Assembly (NCBI RefSeq): GCF_964340395.1
Contig: NC_135561.1
Coordinates: 12,782,961 to 12,817,960, forward strand
Source: Glandiceps talaboti
Taxonomy: Eukaryota; Hemichordata; Enteropneusta; Spengelidae
Length of the DNA stretch: 35,000 bases
Reading direction: 5' to 3'
Shown here piece after piece: positions 25,601 to 35,000 of the stretch. Position 1 is the stretch's first letter, and every line of letters begins with the position of its first letter. The translations under genes and the position numbers were made by a program. The notes beneath the pieces were generated by a model, which was not told where the DNA came from, searched no databases, and was given only the letters and a program-made list of their open reading frames with translations.

Positions 25601-28600
25601 ATGGCGGCAGGTTGATCAATGATATTTACAATGTATTTATATTACTGGAAGTTACGTCAGTAGATTTTCGGGTTTGAGGATTTCCCTCTCGGATTGATGA
25701 GTGATACTCTAGGACAGGATCCCAGACAAATGTCTATTTAGATTAATGGTAATTCGGCCAGTGTAAGCTCCTACACTTGCTTCATTTTATGACAGGACAG
25801 GACAGCTCACGAATGTTTCCACTCAAGCCGCGCCAAGGCTGGGACCGATCTCGTGCATGCCTTGACCTTAGTACATGTAGTAGGCGATGATTTGTACAAA
25901 TACGCGATGACTTGGTTGCTTTCGAAATTTCCTTGATAATTTCTCATAAAATATTGTCTCATTGAGAGAAAATCCTCCTCTGACAATTCGCAGAGTTCAC
26001 TATCAGTATCACGGCGGACTACAACTCAACGCTCGTAGATGAACAAAATTTGAACGCGTGCCAACCGTGCATTATTTATCGCTCATTTTAGACACGCTAG
26101 TTCGATGTCTAGACCATCAGATCTCTCGATTTGCGCCATCAATATACTGGTATAATATAATAAAGAATACCTGAATGCTATTTGTATGTTGCTGTATACA
26201 AGAAATCGATGTTGTGCATGTCGAATGTCATAACGATAATATACTAAAATATGGCATTTTCCTATTCTACTATTAGGTTATCTAGGAGCAAGTATAGACT
26301 ACTATACACATAGAAGTATTAAGTATGAAAATGTTTACAACCTGCGAAATATGACTGAAAATGAGGGATCAAAATATGATGGTGAATATGCAACTCATTT
26401 ATTCACCAGGGAGGCCGAACGGTTGATAGAACAGCATGATCCCGACAAGGTAAACATTAGTAAGATAAACCTATCAATATTCATGTGAAAGTGAAATTTA
26501 GCTAGAGTGGTGTATGTCTTTAACAGAAATTAACAGTTATACTTGCTGAATTGTGCCTCACCTGTGTATATAACTCTTGTGTTTGTACGTCATGATTATA
26601 TGAGGTAATTACGTTATCTCGGGGATGCAGCGTATCATGCATTTTTTACAGTGAAATTCATGTACATTTATTTCAAAAGTAAAATGGGTTTAAATAAATC
26701 ACATTTGGTACACCTTTTTGCTTGGTTATATATAGACCAGAAAATTCTTTTAAATCGTACCCGTGAAATCTAATTGCACGCTATTACATACTACTTATGA
26801 AATGCAAATGCTTCCTCATTTGTCGAGTATGATTTAACTTGTTGAATTAATGAAGCCATGCAGAAAACCATGTATAACTTAGCAACAACCATCATCTACT
26901 TATGAACCAATTTTACTACTCAGTGTACGCAGAACCAATCAAATTACAATAAGGTTAATTTTTTCAATGGGTACAGCTAAGTGAAGTTTCTTGCTCAATT
27001 TGTATAAGTATGTATATGAAGGAGATGAGAACATTCCAAAGTTAATACTTTGTAATCTATGTTTTCACTGTTGCTTTCTATACGAAATAAATGTGCTTTT
27101 CATTATTTGAAAACTTTGTACATGGGCCGGTGAGCTTTTAGAAAAACAAAAAGCATTATTAAGTCAACTTTCAACATTTTCATTTGCCCTATAAATGTAC
27201 AGCCGCTGTTTCTGTACTTAGCATACAATTCCAACCATGCACCACTAGCAGTTCCTGATGAATACGAAGAGCCACTTAAAGCTGATATAAAGGATGAACA
27301 CAGATTAACTTATGCAGCCATGGCGTCATGTCTAGATGAAGGTGTAGGAAGGGTGGTTAGTAAATTACACTCAACAGGGCTCTATGAAAATAGTGTTATT
27401 GTTTTTACATCAGGTAGGTCAATCATATGCGTTGCAAATTTCAATTAGATAGATTGATCTTATTCAAGTTATCAAATATTTATACCAAATGTGTAATGTG
27501 TATTATAGATGCATTATAGACTAAATGTAAATAGTCAACTCAAGCATGTCTAGGTATACCCGTATATCTGGCCTAAATACATATCATATCATACATTCCC
27601 TACCTACCTACCTACCTACCTACCTACCTACCTACTGTTTTCCTATATATGAGACGAATTCTCACTATAAGAAGTTTCAATTCAAAATGAACTACCCGGT
27701 TTGTAAATGTACAGTTACAAATGGATAGCATGCACACTGTGTTGAATTGTCTTAATTTTCGATTTGCAGACAATGGTGGCAATCCTTCTTGTGGTGGCAA
27801 CAATTGGCCCTTGAAAGGTTCTAAATGTACATTATGGGAAGGAGGGATCCATGTGCCTGCTTTCGTGAGCAGCCCTTTACTCAAAGAAGAAGTTAGAGGA
27901 ACACAGTGCAAGGAACTGTTCCATATAACCGATTGGTTTCCAACATTAGTTCATCTGGCAAAGGGTAACTTGCATGATGTCAAGTTGGATGGGTTCAATC
28001 AATGGAAAAAAATCAGGTATGCCTATATAAGTCTATACGTCAAATGAATGATAAGGTCATGTATTGCTATGTGCATGTTTCATGTTTCTTATTGTCCTGT
28101 ATAATCCTAGTCACTTTAGTCAACTGTATATCAAAGAATGCAGCTATATCGATATGGTTCGTTCATTCATCTTCAGACCACTATAGAAAACATTAAATGC
28201 AATGTAGCGATTTCCATCCTACTTAGGACCACTTCTATTTCAATGAAGTTGAGATTAGCACTGGAATACAATAATCACCGGTGTGACACCCTAATTTTAA
28301 ATACCTGGGTGAACAAAGATTTGTCCAGCCCGGGGAGGGGGGGGGGGGTACTCCACTTATTGGGTATACGTATATATGCCACAAGGGGGTTTTCAACCTT
28401 TGTTCTAAAATGGGTACTTTATTTTTAAAGATAAGGTAAGGTAAGAAGTCTAAAATAGGCAATTTTTTATTTTGTTTGGTCAAAATTCTCGACTAGTTTG
28501 ACATTTCCGGGTATTTTTCTCTGAATTTCCACCAGCTAATTCACTGGTTGACATTTCTATATTGGTGATTATGTATTTTGGTCTACAGTGGGGTCTTCTA

Positions 28601-31600
28601 AATATTTGAGAGAGCTAAAATGAGGTATTGGTTTTTGGTCCAAACGGGTCTAAAATGGGGTCTTGTATTGACAGCATTGACCACACACCACAATAGCTAC
28701 CAGACCTGACCAGTGATACCCCTCGGTTCAGCTGCTGAGAGACTATCACAAATAAGATCACTCTAAAAGCTACATAAGTCTTGACTTGAAATTGTCAGTA
28801 CTGGTTTGACGGCAGAAAGCAGTTGGCATTTGGAAATGGTAATGGCCATATATGTACTGCTTATATTACAGTGAAGGTGTTCCAACTGAAAGACAGGAGG
28901 CACTGATAAATATCGACGAACTCAATGTAATGCCACTCCCTGATGAGAGCAGAGATGAAACTGTGCGGATGTACTCCGAAAACAAAGATTTCAATATTTC
29001 TATATATGCCGCAATTAGATCTGGCAAATGGAAACTAGTGACAGGTATTTGTTTATATGCTTTAATAAAGATCTTTCATTATGTGAAGTTGGAGTAAGAT
29101 ATTCTTAGCATCCAACCATTCATATATAGCTTGAGCCTTACCATATTTATTTGGCTCATGATCATAGTTGAATGAAACTCCATTCGTCTCACTATTCAAC
29201 ATTTGTTTTGGTATGCTTACGTTTTCAACGAATCATGGTTATAGTAATTAAATAATAGTATATAATAATAATGTTGATAATAATAAAGTTTATTTGCACA
29301 TTGACCGCCCTGCCTTGGGTATTTTGTTATGCTGACTTCAAAAAAAAGATGACTTTAAAAACATCAATTGCCACGTCCGGTAACCAAAATCGCCATAATA
29401 TGCAGATTATTTGATATAAAACATGAACAACAATAACATTTCGGAAAAAATGCATTGTTTTTGGCATGTATTAGTCAGTGCTATATGTTGTTAAACAATT
29501 GTCTAAAATAGGGTGACTGTTTCCATGGAAACTTACAGTAGGCTTAACAAATGTTTTTTGCTTAAATACATATGCCTCTGACAGATAACGTTTTAAGTTT
29601 AGTAATGATCAGGTTTCTCTGTTATGCTGAACTCTTTTGATGAGTATATATTGCCATTGTAACCAAAATCACCATATTATTTGGATGTTTGCTAAATTTG
29701 ATATAAAACTTGAAAAAAAAATTGCAAAAAGAAATTGCCTAACCTTTAACATATTCGTGTTATCCTTTCTAACACATATGACCTCAAACGGGACAATTGT
29801 TTCCATGGAAATGGAAATATAGCTTAAACAAGTTATGTTTGGGTAAAGTTACTGTTTTTAAGTAATACTAGAGAATTGATAGGGCCTATTTTGATAACTG
29901 ATGACCTACTATTGTAGTTTTATTTGCAAAGCGTGTATCTATATACACTTACAAGTACAGCATTGTAAACAGCTTATAATGAAATTATTTAATTTCTTAA
30001 AGATCGCTGTAACTAGTAATAGGCAGAATATGAATATGATGAGCAGTCATGTTTCTAACGAAGTCAAAATTGCAATTGATGGAATTTCAAATAGACCCCC
30101 GCCCCCATGAAAAACATTAAATGGCATATCTTGTTGTGACATCATATCTACAGGCTAACCCCAAGAAATTGGGGGGGGGGGCGTTGATAAATGTAATTTA
30201 TTATTGGTGAAATTTTTTTATTCTGATTTGTTGGCATGTTGATATAAGAGATGAATAGTTTGTAATAAAATTTCCTATCCTGTAACATATATCAGTTGGT
30301 GCTATACTTTGTAACACAAATTATCTGGAATGGGAGAACTGTTTCCATTGAAAAGTAATTTAGGCTTAAAAAGACATGTTTTGGTAAAATATATGTTAGA
30401 TTAGATCTGTTAGATTAGAACCCACCTCCTTATCTGAGGTAGTTTGTTATGCTTCATATAGTAATAATTACTAAAATATATGTCGCAATGGGAACAAAAA
30501 TTACCATAATACCTCGACTTTTGCAAATGTTGGCTGCAAATCATGGAAAAAACACTACAAATAGGAAAACAAGTTTTTTATTTATGTAATTATTATTATT
30601 CAAACATTTGCTGTCATGGTAACGGATATTACCATAATAATTTTATTTTTTTTAAAAACGAAAAATAGGATTTTTGGGGGTTATGGCATTTATGAATCTG
30701 TTATTACCATTGTAACACAATTTTTTAAAAACTGGATCGCTGTTTCCATAGAATTGTAAATTAGGGCCTAAAATTGTCATGTTTTGGTAAAAATATATGT
30801 TTCTAATATGAGAAAATTGAGCCTGGTTGGTTAGAATCCACTCTACCCGGGGTAGTAACTTATGCTGACAAAAAAAGTAATTATTATTAAACATCCTTTG
30901 CCATGGTAACGAAGATCAACATATTTGCAAAAATACACAAAACATGAAACAGATAAAGTACCGGAAAAATCCCTTGCTATTTATGGGTCAGTGATATATG
31001 TTGTAATAGCTCGCGCAGCGGCAGCGAAGCTGCCGCGTAGCGGCTCAATGACTAGTACGCATGCGCGTCGTATATACTATGCGAAAACAAATTGGTGGTT
31101 CTCCCAGGTATGCATTGCGGCGCGCAGTGACTACGCATGCGCCTTCAATATACTACGTGCAAATACGTACATTCTCCACGCGCTACCGTATCATCATATA
31201 GCATAGGCGAAATAACATCACCATGCATTGCAATATTGTAACAGTAGGCCTGTTAGCACGATTATCGTAACATTGTAACAACTGCATAGAATGTTGACTT
31301 TCTTTACTTCTCGTCTATATCAGAGAATTAGATGTCATTCAATAAAATAAATTTTGATGGTCAATACCCCTGGAATATGACCCAAATCAAGTGTATCACC
31401 CCTGGCCTAGGCAGTCGGTCACAAATGAATCTACCCTGTGCGAGCTTAGTGACTTTGCCTAGTTAGGAGATTATAAATTGTCTAAAAAGGATAGCTGTTT
31501 CCATGGGAACACACATATAAAGTAGGCTTTGAAATACAATGTTTTGGTAAAATATAATTATGATAAGATAAATAACATGTTTTGTCTAAAAACACGCACG

Positions 31601-32695
31601 TAAACCATAATTTGATAATTTCACGTACATTATATTGCATTCGGATTTATGTATTACATATTATTGGCTATTCATTGAAGTACAACTTGTGATAACTAAA
31701 TAATATTGTCGCAGCGTTTTAATGAGTATGACACAATTTAATACATGTCTTAATACAAAGTAAGCAAGTATAGAAAAAGTAAAAAATACAGTTTGCGATG
31801 GTACCACGCAAGCTTTATTCAACAATGCACTCAAAACTACGGCAGTGTTGCGACATATTTGAAGTTATGATTTTAACATTAATTTTAAAGCGTCGCCGTA
31901 TAATTGATTTCTGTACAAAATATGAAGTGCGAGAACTTCCTTGAGTTGCTTTAATTTTGTCATGATTATGGAATAGTCAGGAAGTGTCAATAAACTCACT
32001 GTCGCAGTTTTCAGACTTACACATTCGACTACAATGTATCTGGAATTGTTATAATGTCATGTTAAAGCATTCACATGTAGTGATGCTTCACTGAGGATTT
32101 GATATAGATAAGGAATTTATGTTCACATTGTCCGAAATTTAGCTCTGATTTTTGAGCAGTGGAAATTGTATCACATTTATATCAAAATCTAGTGTGACAT
32201 GGTTAAAAGTCGATCGAGTATTTATGCTCAACATGTCACAGAATAAAAGGAAAACATGCTATCAATTGGTGTGCCGTGCATATAATTAGGGAGATTTTGC
32301 TGTAACAAACATTTCACATGCACATTACGTTTTATGGCGTCTACAGTAATCTTTGCTTAACACACGATTGAATAGATGTATCGATGCTTTTAATTTGTTG
32401 TGTTTTAGGCAATGCTGGTGACGTTGGTGAAGCAACTTGGACACCACCACCGGAAATGAAGCCAAAAGTCAAACCAACCGTTGCTACTTATAGTGCTGTG
32501 AACCTATATGATATAAAGAAAGATCCAGAAGAGAGACACAACCTTGCTACTACGCATCGAGAGAAAGTTGAGGAGTTACTAAAACGACTCGGCGAATTAT
32601 TTGAAGGCGGTGTTGCACCTGATTGCATTGGAGGAAATAAACCACGGCTTGATTACAATATCATAGGCGATCTACTCGGCCCATGGGTGAAATAA
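20584..32695 (+). CDS. ARSB: Arylsulfatase B-like sulfatase, copy 2 (seven exons)
   Basis: Paralogue of the minus-strand sulfatase, with the same predicted role as a lysosomal/secreted glycan sulfatase. Exons: 20584-20838, 24216-24399, 26277-26449, 27203-27413, 27770-28016, 28872-29044, 32409-32695. Intron phases equal those of copy 1 and all introns are GT-AG. The product is 509 aa. Signal peptide, then D34 D35, formylglycine Cys72 in CAPSR, K125/H127 in GKWHCG, active His in SNHAPL, D275 N276 in SDNGG, and Lys293 in GSK are all intact. It has an NMT sequon (N171) and keeps FNIS (N398), aligned with the glycosylated FNTS of human ARSB, which copy 1 has lost. The C-terminus differs (CIGGNKPR insert, GPWVK end). 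Introns 1, 2 and 6 are longer than in copy 1 through mobile-element insertion and repeat growth. Confidence 0.92.
20955..21773. mobile_element. Non-autonomous TIR element, 819 bp, right arm only
   Basis: The ends TCCGTAAGG ... CCTTACGGA are inverted repeats, with weaker inward extension (GGAGATGTATTAGG against GGGTGATATTAAG). The left arm has no such sequence between its matching flanks. No transposase frame was recognised, so it would be a MITE-like or internally deleted DNA transposon. No clear target-site duplication was identified. Confidence 0.5.
22052..22075 (+). repeat. G-quadruplex-like G tract
   Basis: Four G runs of four to five separated by single bases (GGGGGCGGGGGCGGGGTGGGG) on the sense strand of intron 1. 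The left arm has only GGGGG at the matching place. Confidence 0.7.
22520..22907 (+). mobile_element. 5'-truncated non-LTR retrotransposon 3' end with (TG)n and (ATTC)n
   Basis: A right-arm-only insertion of about 390 bp. It interrupts the left-arm phrase ATGAATAGTAA between ATGAATA and GTAAG. It contains (TG)n at 22594-22642, then unique 3'-UTR-like DNA, GGTGAAATAAATTTC with an AATAAA-like signal, and about 16 ATTC units (22841-22907) in the place of a poly(A) tail. This layout is typical of CR1/L2/jockey-type elements. Confidence 0.65.
22930..23480. repeat. Degenerate ~200-bp tandem repeat in intron 1, copy 2
   Basis: Units share TTATATCTTAAGAATGTACGCTT-like phrases broken as TCTTAAGAATG, GTACATGCATC, GCACAAGTGTTGG and GGCAATATCTGAAG. 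It is the inverted counterpart of about 9880-10510. Confidence 0.45.
24216..24399 (+). CDS. ARSB: Sulfatase copy 2, exon 2
   Basis: 184 bases, acceptor GCTTACAG, donor GTAAGT. Encodes [51 protein letters not shown] and FDTFFG. There is no ATG in the exon and the open frame is short, so it is easily missed by ORF scanning; the frame is open throughout. Confidence 0.92.
24600..24690 (+). repeat. Old hairpin repeat in intron 2, copy 2
   Basis: CAGCGAGTGCGTATACAGAG and CAACTGGTCAAATCC match both the left intron 2 and, more loosely, the hairpin of the younger element at 25111. It is a remnant that predates the duplication. Confidence 0.45.
25109..26163. mobile_element. Hairpin-bearing mobile element, ~1.05 kb, right-arm-only (intron 2)
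   Basis: The left intron 2 reads straight from CACAAATTGT into AAAGAATACCTG; the right carries this block between those points. It begins with a near-perfect hairpin (25111-25252: GCAATAAACC to GGTTTATCGC, with CACTGGTCAAAAC and GAGTGCATATAT inside). Then come TTATATTATACTAG (25254) and, at the far end, CTGGTATAATATAATAA (26147-26163), an inverted repeat of it. No transposase frame is seen. It is a non-autonomous element of unidentified superfamily. Confidence 0.65.
26277..26449 (+). CDS. ARSB: Sulfatase copy 2, exon 3
   Basis: 173 bases, acceptor CTACTATTAG, donor GTAAAC. Encodes [21 protein letters not shown] and [18 protein letters not shown]. More diverged from copy 1 in its first half than the other exons. 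Confidence 0.91.
27203..27413 (+). CDS. ARSB: Sulfatase copy 2, exon 4
   Basis: 211 bases. Encodes [47 protein letters not shown] and NSVIVFTS, followed by donor GTAGGT. The GNVIND segment of copy 1 is replaced by KADIKD. Confidence 0.93.
27601..27635. repeat. (TACC)n microsatellite, intron 4 of copy 2
   Basis: About nine TACC units. The matching site in copy 1 has three to four. Confidence 0.93.
27770..28016 (+). CDS. ARSB: Sulfatase copy 2, exon 5
   Basis: 247 bases, acceptor GATTTGCAG, donor GTATGC. Encodes [51 protein letters not shown] and [10 protein letters not shown]. The best conserved exon between the copies. Confidence 0.95.
28330..28740 (+). mobile_element. GGGGTACTCC-type dispersed repeat in intron 5, copy 2
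   Basis: Begins GGGGGGGTACTCCACTT, continues with TCTAAAATGGGTA and TCTAAAATGGGGTC phrases, and ends CTGACCAGTGATACCCC. The orthologous, shorter copy is at 5731-6030. The inverted ends (GGGGTA ... TACCCC) suggest a short non-autonomous transposon. Confidence 0.55.
28872..29044 (+). CDS. ARSB: Sulfatase copy 2, exon 6
   Basis: 173 bases, acceptor TATATTACAG, donor GTATTT. Encodes [45 protein letters not shown]. The FNIS sequon is retained. Two codons longer than the left copy around PDES. Confidence 0.92.
29045..32408 (+). repeat. Intron 6 of copy 2: expanded X-box-like tandem repeat
   Basis: 3364 bases against 1805 in copy 1. From about 29320 to 31560 a unit of roughly 300 bp recurs irregularly with a fixed order: GTTATGCTGA (29326, 29621, 30446, 30860), a GCCATGGTAACC-like box, GATATAAAACATGAA, TGTAACACAAATT, GTTTCCATGGAAAC, TAGGCTTA, and GTTTTGGTAAAATATATG. 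Nothing coding is seen. The stretch after 31560 holds no recognised feature. Confidence 0.6.
31008..31446. mobile_element. 439-bp MITE-like element nested in the intron 6 array
   Basis: The ends AGCTCGCGCAG and CTGTGCGAGCT are 11-base inverted repeats with one mismatch. The block splits a tandem unit between ATATGTTGTAAT and ATTGTCTAAAA. It is GC-rich at its left end, with a hairpin (GCGGCAGCGAAGCTGCCGC), and has two ACGCATGCGC motifs. It has no coding capacity. Confidence 0.6.
32409..32695 (+). CDS. ARSB: Sulfatase copy 2, exon 7 (C-terminus)
   Basis: 287 bases including TAA; acceptor TGTTTTAG. Encodes [45 protein letters not shown] and DLLGPWVK. The stop overlaps an AATAAA hexamer. Confidence 0.93.
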
Positions 32696-32696
32696 A
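32691..32696 (+). terminator. AATAAA overlapping the stop codon of copy 2
   Basis: AATAAA overlaps the TAA stop. It may be too close to the stop to be the used poly(A) signal. The flank after it is conserved with copy 1 for about 800 bases, consistent with a longer shared 3' UTR. Confidence 0.25.
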
Positions 32697-33590
32697 TGAA
32701 TCCAACCTCTATTCTACAGATACAATAAGTAGCTCGTTTTACTTGGTTTAGGGTTTTAGCATATTATCAATTTCATGTATCTAAATAAGTACTTGAAATT
32801 TGAAAACTTTTCTTATGATTTAATTAGCACAATGACATATCTTCTAATGACTACAAATGTAAGAGATGTTACCAAATGAGTGTGTATCAGTAAAACCCAT
32901 GATATCTTTATTTATGGTTATGATTCACAGCAGAGGGCTTTGTAGAATCCTTAAAGATCATTGTAAATGCTGATTCATATATGAAGGTATTGATTCACAA
33001 ACCAATCTTATTTGTCAATGTGCATTTGTCACAGGTGTCTATATATTTAGCTTTCCTATCATCTATCCAATACGGCTATTGAAAGTGGCACGCATAAAAG
33101 TATACGTACTTATCATAACATCTTTGGCATTCATGGACAAGTCAAGAACAAAGTTTAAGGTATTATACAGTAAGGAGACAACGAATATATAGAATATTTT
33201 CTTGTGGATACTTACTAAATAAAAGGTTTTACTTATAACTATTTTGGACAGCTATTGAATATAACCACATTTCACACCTTTCATGATTTTGGTCGCATTG
33301 CTTGTGCGTCTAAGAAGTGCGAGCTAAAACTATGAACAGGGTAAGTGTTTTGGATACAAAATGTAAAGTCTGGTATCCATTTACACTGTATAATTTTTGG
33401 AACATTAGCATTTCTCTCCCAATGATACGGTAAATAGCATGATAATGCTTAATAAAAGTGGGATATTTTACATTAGACATAACAATAAATGGGTATAAAG
33501 GAATTGAAAATGTTGTGCTTGATTTATTTTGTCTGTATTTAGTTTTATGCATGAAATATAAGAGCCACATTACCCAACCATGAGATTAGG
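32696..33590 (+). other. 3' flank / probable 3' UTR of copy 2, conserved with copy 1
   Basis: Long stretches match 2435-3338 in inverted orientation, including ACAATGACATATCTTCTAAT and GATGTTACCAAATGAGTGTG. Conservation at this level outside the stop codon suggests either a recent enough duplication or 3' UTR constraint. No other gene is seen. Confidence 0.5.
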
Positions 33591-33770
33591 TGACGAAACC
33601 CTATATTGCCGCTATATACTTTTGTATTTGATGTACGGCAGCCGACAAGTATCTCTAGTTTTAGATTAATCATGGTACTGTATATGAAATATTTAAGAAG
33701 AAACCAACTCTCGGAATTAAAGGCCGAAATGAACCCAAACATTTTCGCACTCTACTCCGCAATGTGAATA

Positions 33771-33854
33771 AGTAATAGATAGTCAACGAGTTCGGGAAGG
33801 TTATGTGCCAATAACCGAGCACATAACCCTACCGAACGAGCTGTCTATCTTACT
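33771..33854. repeat. Perfect-loop hairpin repeat
   Basis: Arms of about 37 bases around a 10-base loop (33809-33818): GGTTATGTGC pairs with GCACATAACC, GTTCGGGA with ACCGAAC, and AGATAG with CTGTCTAT. It is followed by TTATATTACGGCG. The hairpin is similar in design, not in sequence, to the one at 25111. Confidence 0.7.
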
Positions 33855-34611
33855 TATATTACGGCGTGATTAGCTCAAACGGATATATAGGTCACACCCC
33901 TAAGAAAGAGTGGGCTATGGCTCCATATAACCAAACGAAATCAAGACCTCTGATTGGTGAATTCGGTCTAGACGTAGTATATAATTTGATGTATGTATAT
34001 GGCTTGATATATGACTTGGCATTGCAACAAGAGAGTTTACAAATCTGGCTTAGAAGAAACGTAATAGACACTGCTAATATCTTTGACTCTAATAATACCT
34101 TTAGTAATAATTGGCATATATCGAAAATGCGCCCTCACAGTTGAATATAACCCCACCATGGAGTAGATCTGCAATCAATTTGTTCTTTCATTTACGGTTT
34201 ATAAATATTCATAAATTTATTAAATGCCCCAGATTCTACTTACCTCATCGGAGACACCCAGTCTCACTTAAAATATTTACTAAAGTGACCGACCATTGCC
34301 GCCAACCAATCATGAACGACCAACAGAGCGAAGCGCGAAAAATGCTAAATTCCTCAAATGAAAACATTCCGTAAAATAAGCCTTATGATTTTGAAAATTG
34401 AAGAAAGCAAAGCTCTTTATTTTGAGCGTGGGTGCGTGTTGGTATGGATGTCATCAGATTATATCACCATATTGTGTGTCACATGTGCTGAATTGTAATC
34501 GAATACTATGTGCCCGGATGTAATTCGAAAACAAAGTGCTGAAAGGTATTTACACAGTAGATAAAAATAACATCATGTTAATCTTTCACATATTGATGTT
34601 AAGGGAAAAGT

Positions 34612-34950
34612 GTGCATTGTAAAGAATATGGTTATATGAATGTGAGCATTCATTTATACGCAGATAACATTGCTCTTCCGTCAGACAATGAAAGTGGCAT
34701 GCAAAAGATGTTAGATTGTTTTTATAAATGGTGTAAAATATATTGCGTCCTGTTGCAAATATCGTTTAACCAACAGTTGGGCATGAGCATTTTAGGAAAA
34801 CAGATGCTGAACATACACCAAAAAAAGACATTTTTCTCTCTAGTTATGAATAACTTGAATACCATATGTTAATGAACACTAAGAGTTTGTAGTAACGGAG
34901 AGTATGTTAGGGGATGAACTGAGGGTAGAGCGTAAATTTACGTTTGATTA
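34612..34950 (+). pseudogene. Non-LTR reverse transcriptase fragment, decayed
   Basis: Reads SIHLYADNIALPSDNESG, MQKMLDCFYKWCK and, after a frame change near 34860, NEH-stop-EFVVTE. This is the LINE palm motif C region: YADD has become YADN, followed by the 'LQ-x-MLD-x-L-x-x-WC' helix and the 'YLG-x-x-L-N-E' strand. The catalytic Asp pair is broken and the frame is interrupted, so it is inactive. The rest of the element is not recognisable in the window. Confidence 0.65.
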
Positions 34951-35000
34951 GTTCTTAGTTTAAGTATCTTAAAACATGGGATGTAAAGCTTGCACTACAC

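Larger units (their letters stand above)
18560..33590 (+). repeat. Right arm of large inverted duplication (carries sulfatase copy 2)
   Basis: Pairs in inverted orientation with about 2435-12800. It is about 4.6 kb longer, mainly from extra segments at 19.0-20.07 kb, 20955-21773, 22520-22907, 25109-26163 and an expanded intron 6. The outer limit is near 33590, where matches to 2435-2460 (GAGCACATTAACAACCATG sense) fade. Confidence 0.85.

Noticed and set aside
33866-34374. Two overlapping open frames of about 90 residues
   Set aside because: No domain, signal or splice context. They follow a hairpin repeat and are probably repeat-derived or random.

Overview
This window is animal nuclear DNA. 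It is AT-rich, genes are split into short exons with GT-AG introns, and intergenic and intronic DNA is full of microsatellites, hairpin elements, short terminal-inverted-repeat elements and decayed non-LTR retrotransposon pieces. The proteins (a sialin-type SLC17 transporter and two arylsulfatase B-type sulfatases) and the repeat style, such as a retrotransposon tail ending in (ATTC)n, suggest a marine invertebrate. The species cannot be fixed from the sequence.

Layout. 43-1386 (+): the last two coding exons of an SLC17/sialin-like transporter whose 5' part lies outside the window. 3339-11802 (-): a complete seven-exon arylsulfatase B-like gene (copy 1, 501 aa). About 12.8-18.56 kb: a gene-poor spacer with a foldback element, tandem repeats, microsatellites and a LINE endonuclease remnant. 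20584-32695 (+): a second complete seven-exon arylsulfatase B-like gene (copy 2, 509 aa). 33.6-35.0 kb: a hairpin repeat and a decayed reverse-transcriptase fragment.

The main architectural feature is a large, diverged inverted duplication. The two sulfatase genes are divergent (head to head, 8781 bp between start codons), have identical intron positions and phases, and match through introns, 5' flank and 3' flank. The arms run from about 2.43 to 12.8 kb and from about 18.56 to 33.59 kb. The right arm is about 4.6 kb longer, largely because of insertions, several with recognisable mobile-element ends: a LINE 3' tail, a TIR element of about 0.8 kb and a hairpin-bearing element of about 1 kb. 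Its intron 6 also holds an expanded tandem repeat with a 439-bp MITE-like insert. One repeat in intron 5 and one hairpin element in intron 2 lie at matching places in both arms and so predate the duplication.

Both sulfatases keep a signal peptide, the formylglycine CxPSR motif and all expected metal- and sulfate-binding residues, so both look functional. They would act in lysosomes or outside the cell, removing sulfate from sulfated glycans such as dermatan or chondroitin sulfate. The neighbouring sialin-like gene encodes a lysosomal/vesicular anion transporter family member; a functional link between it and the sulfatases is only a suggestion from position. No prokaryotic, CRISPR or viral system is present.
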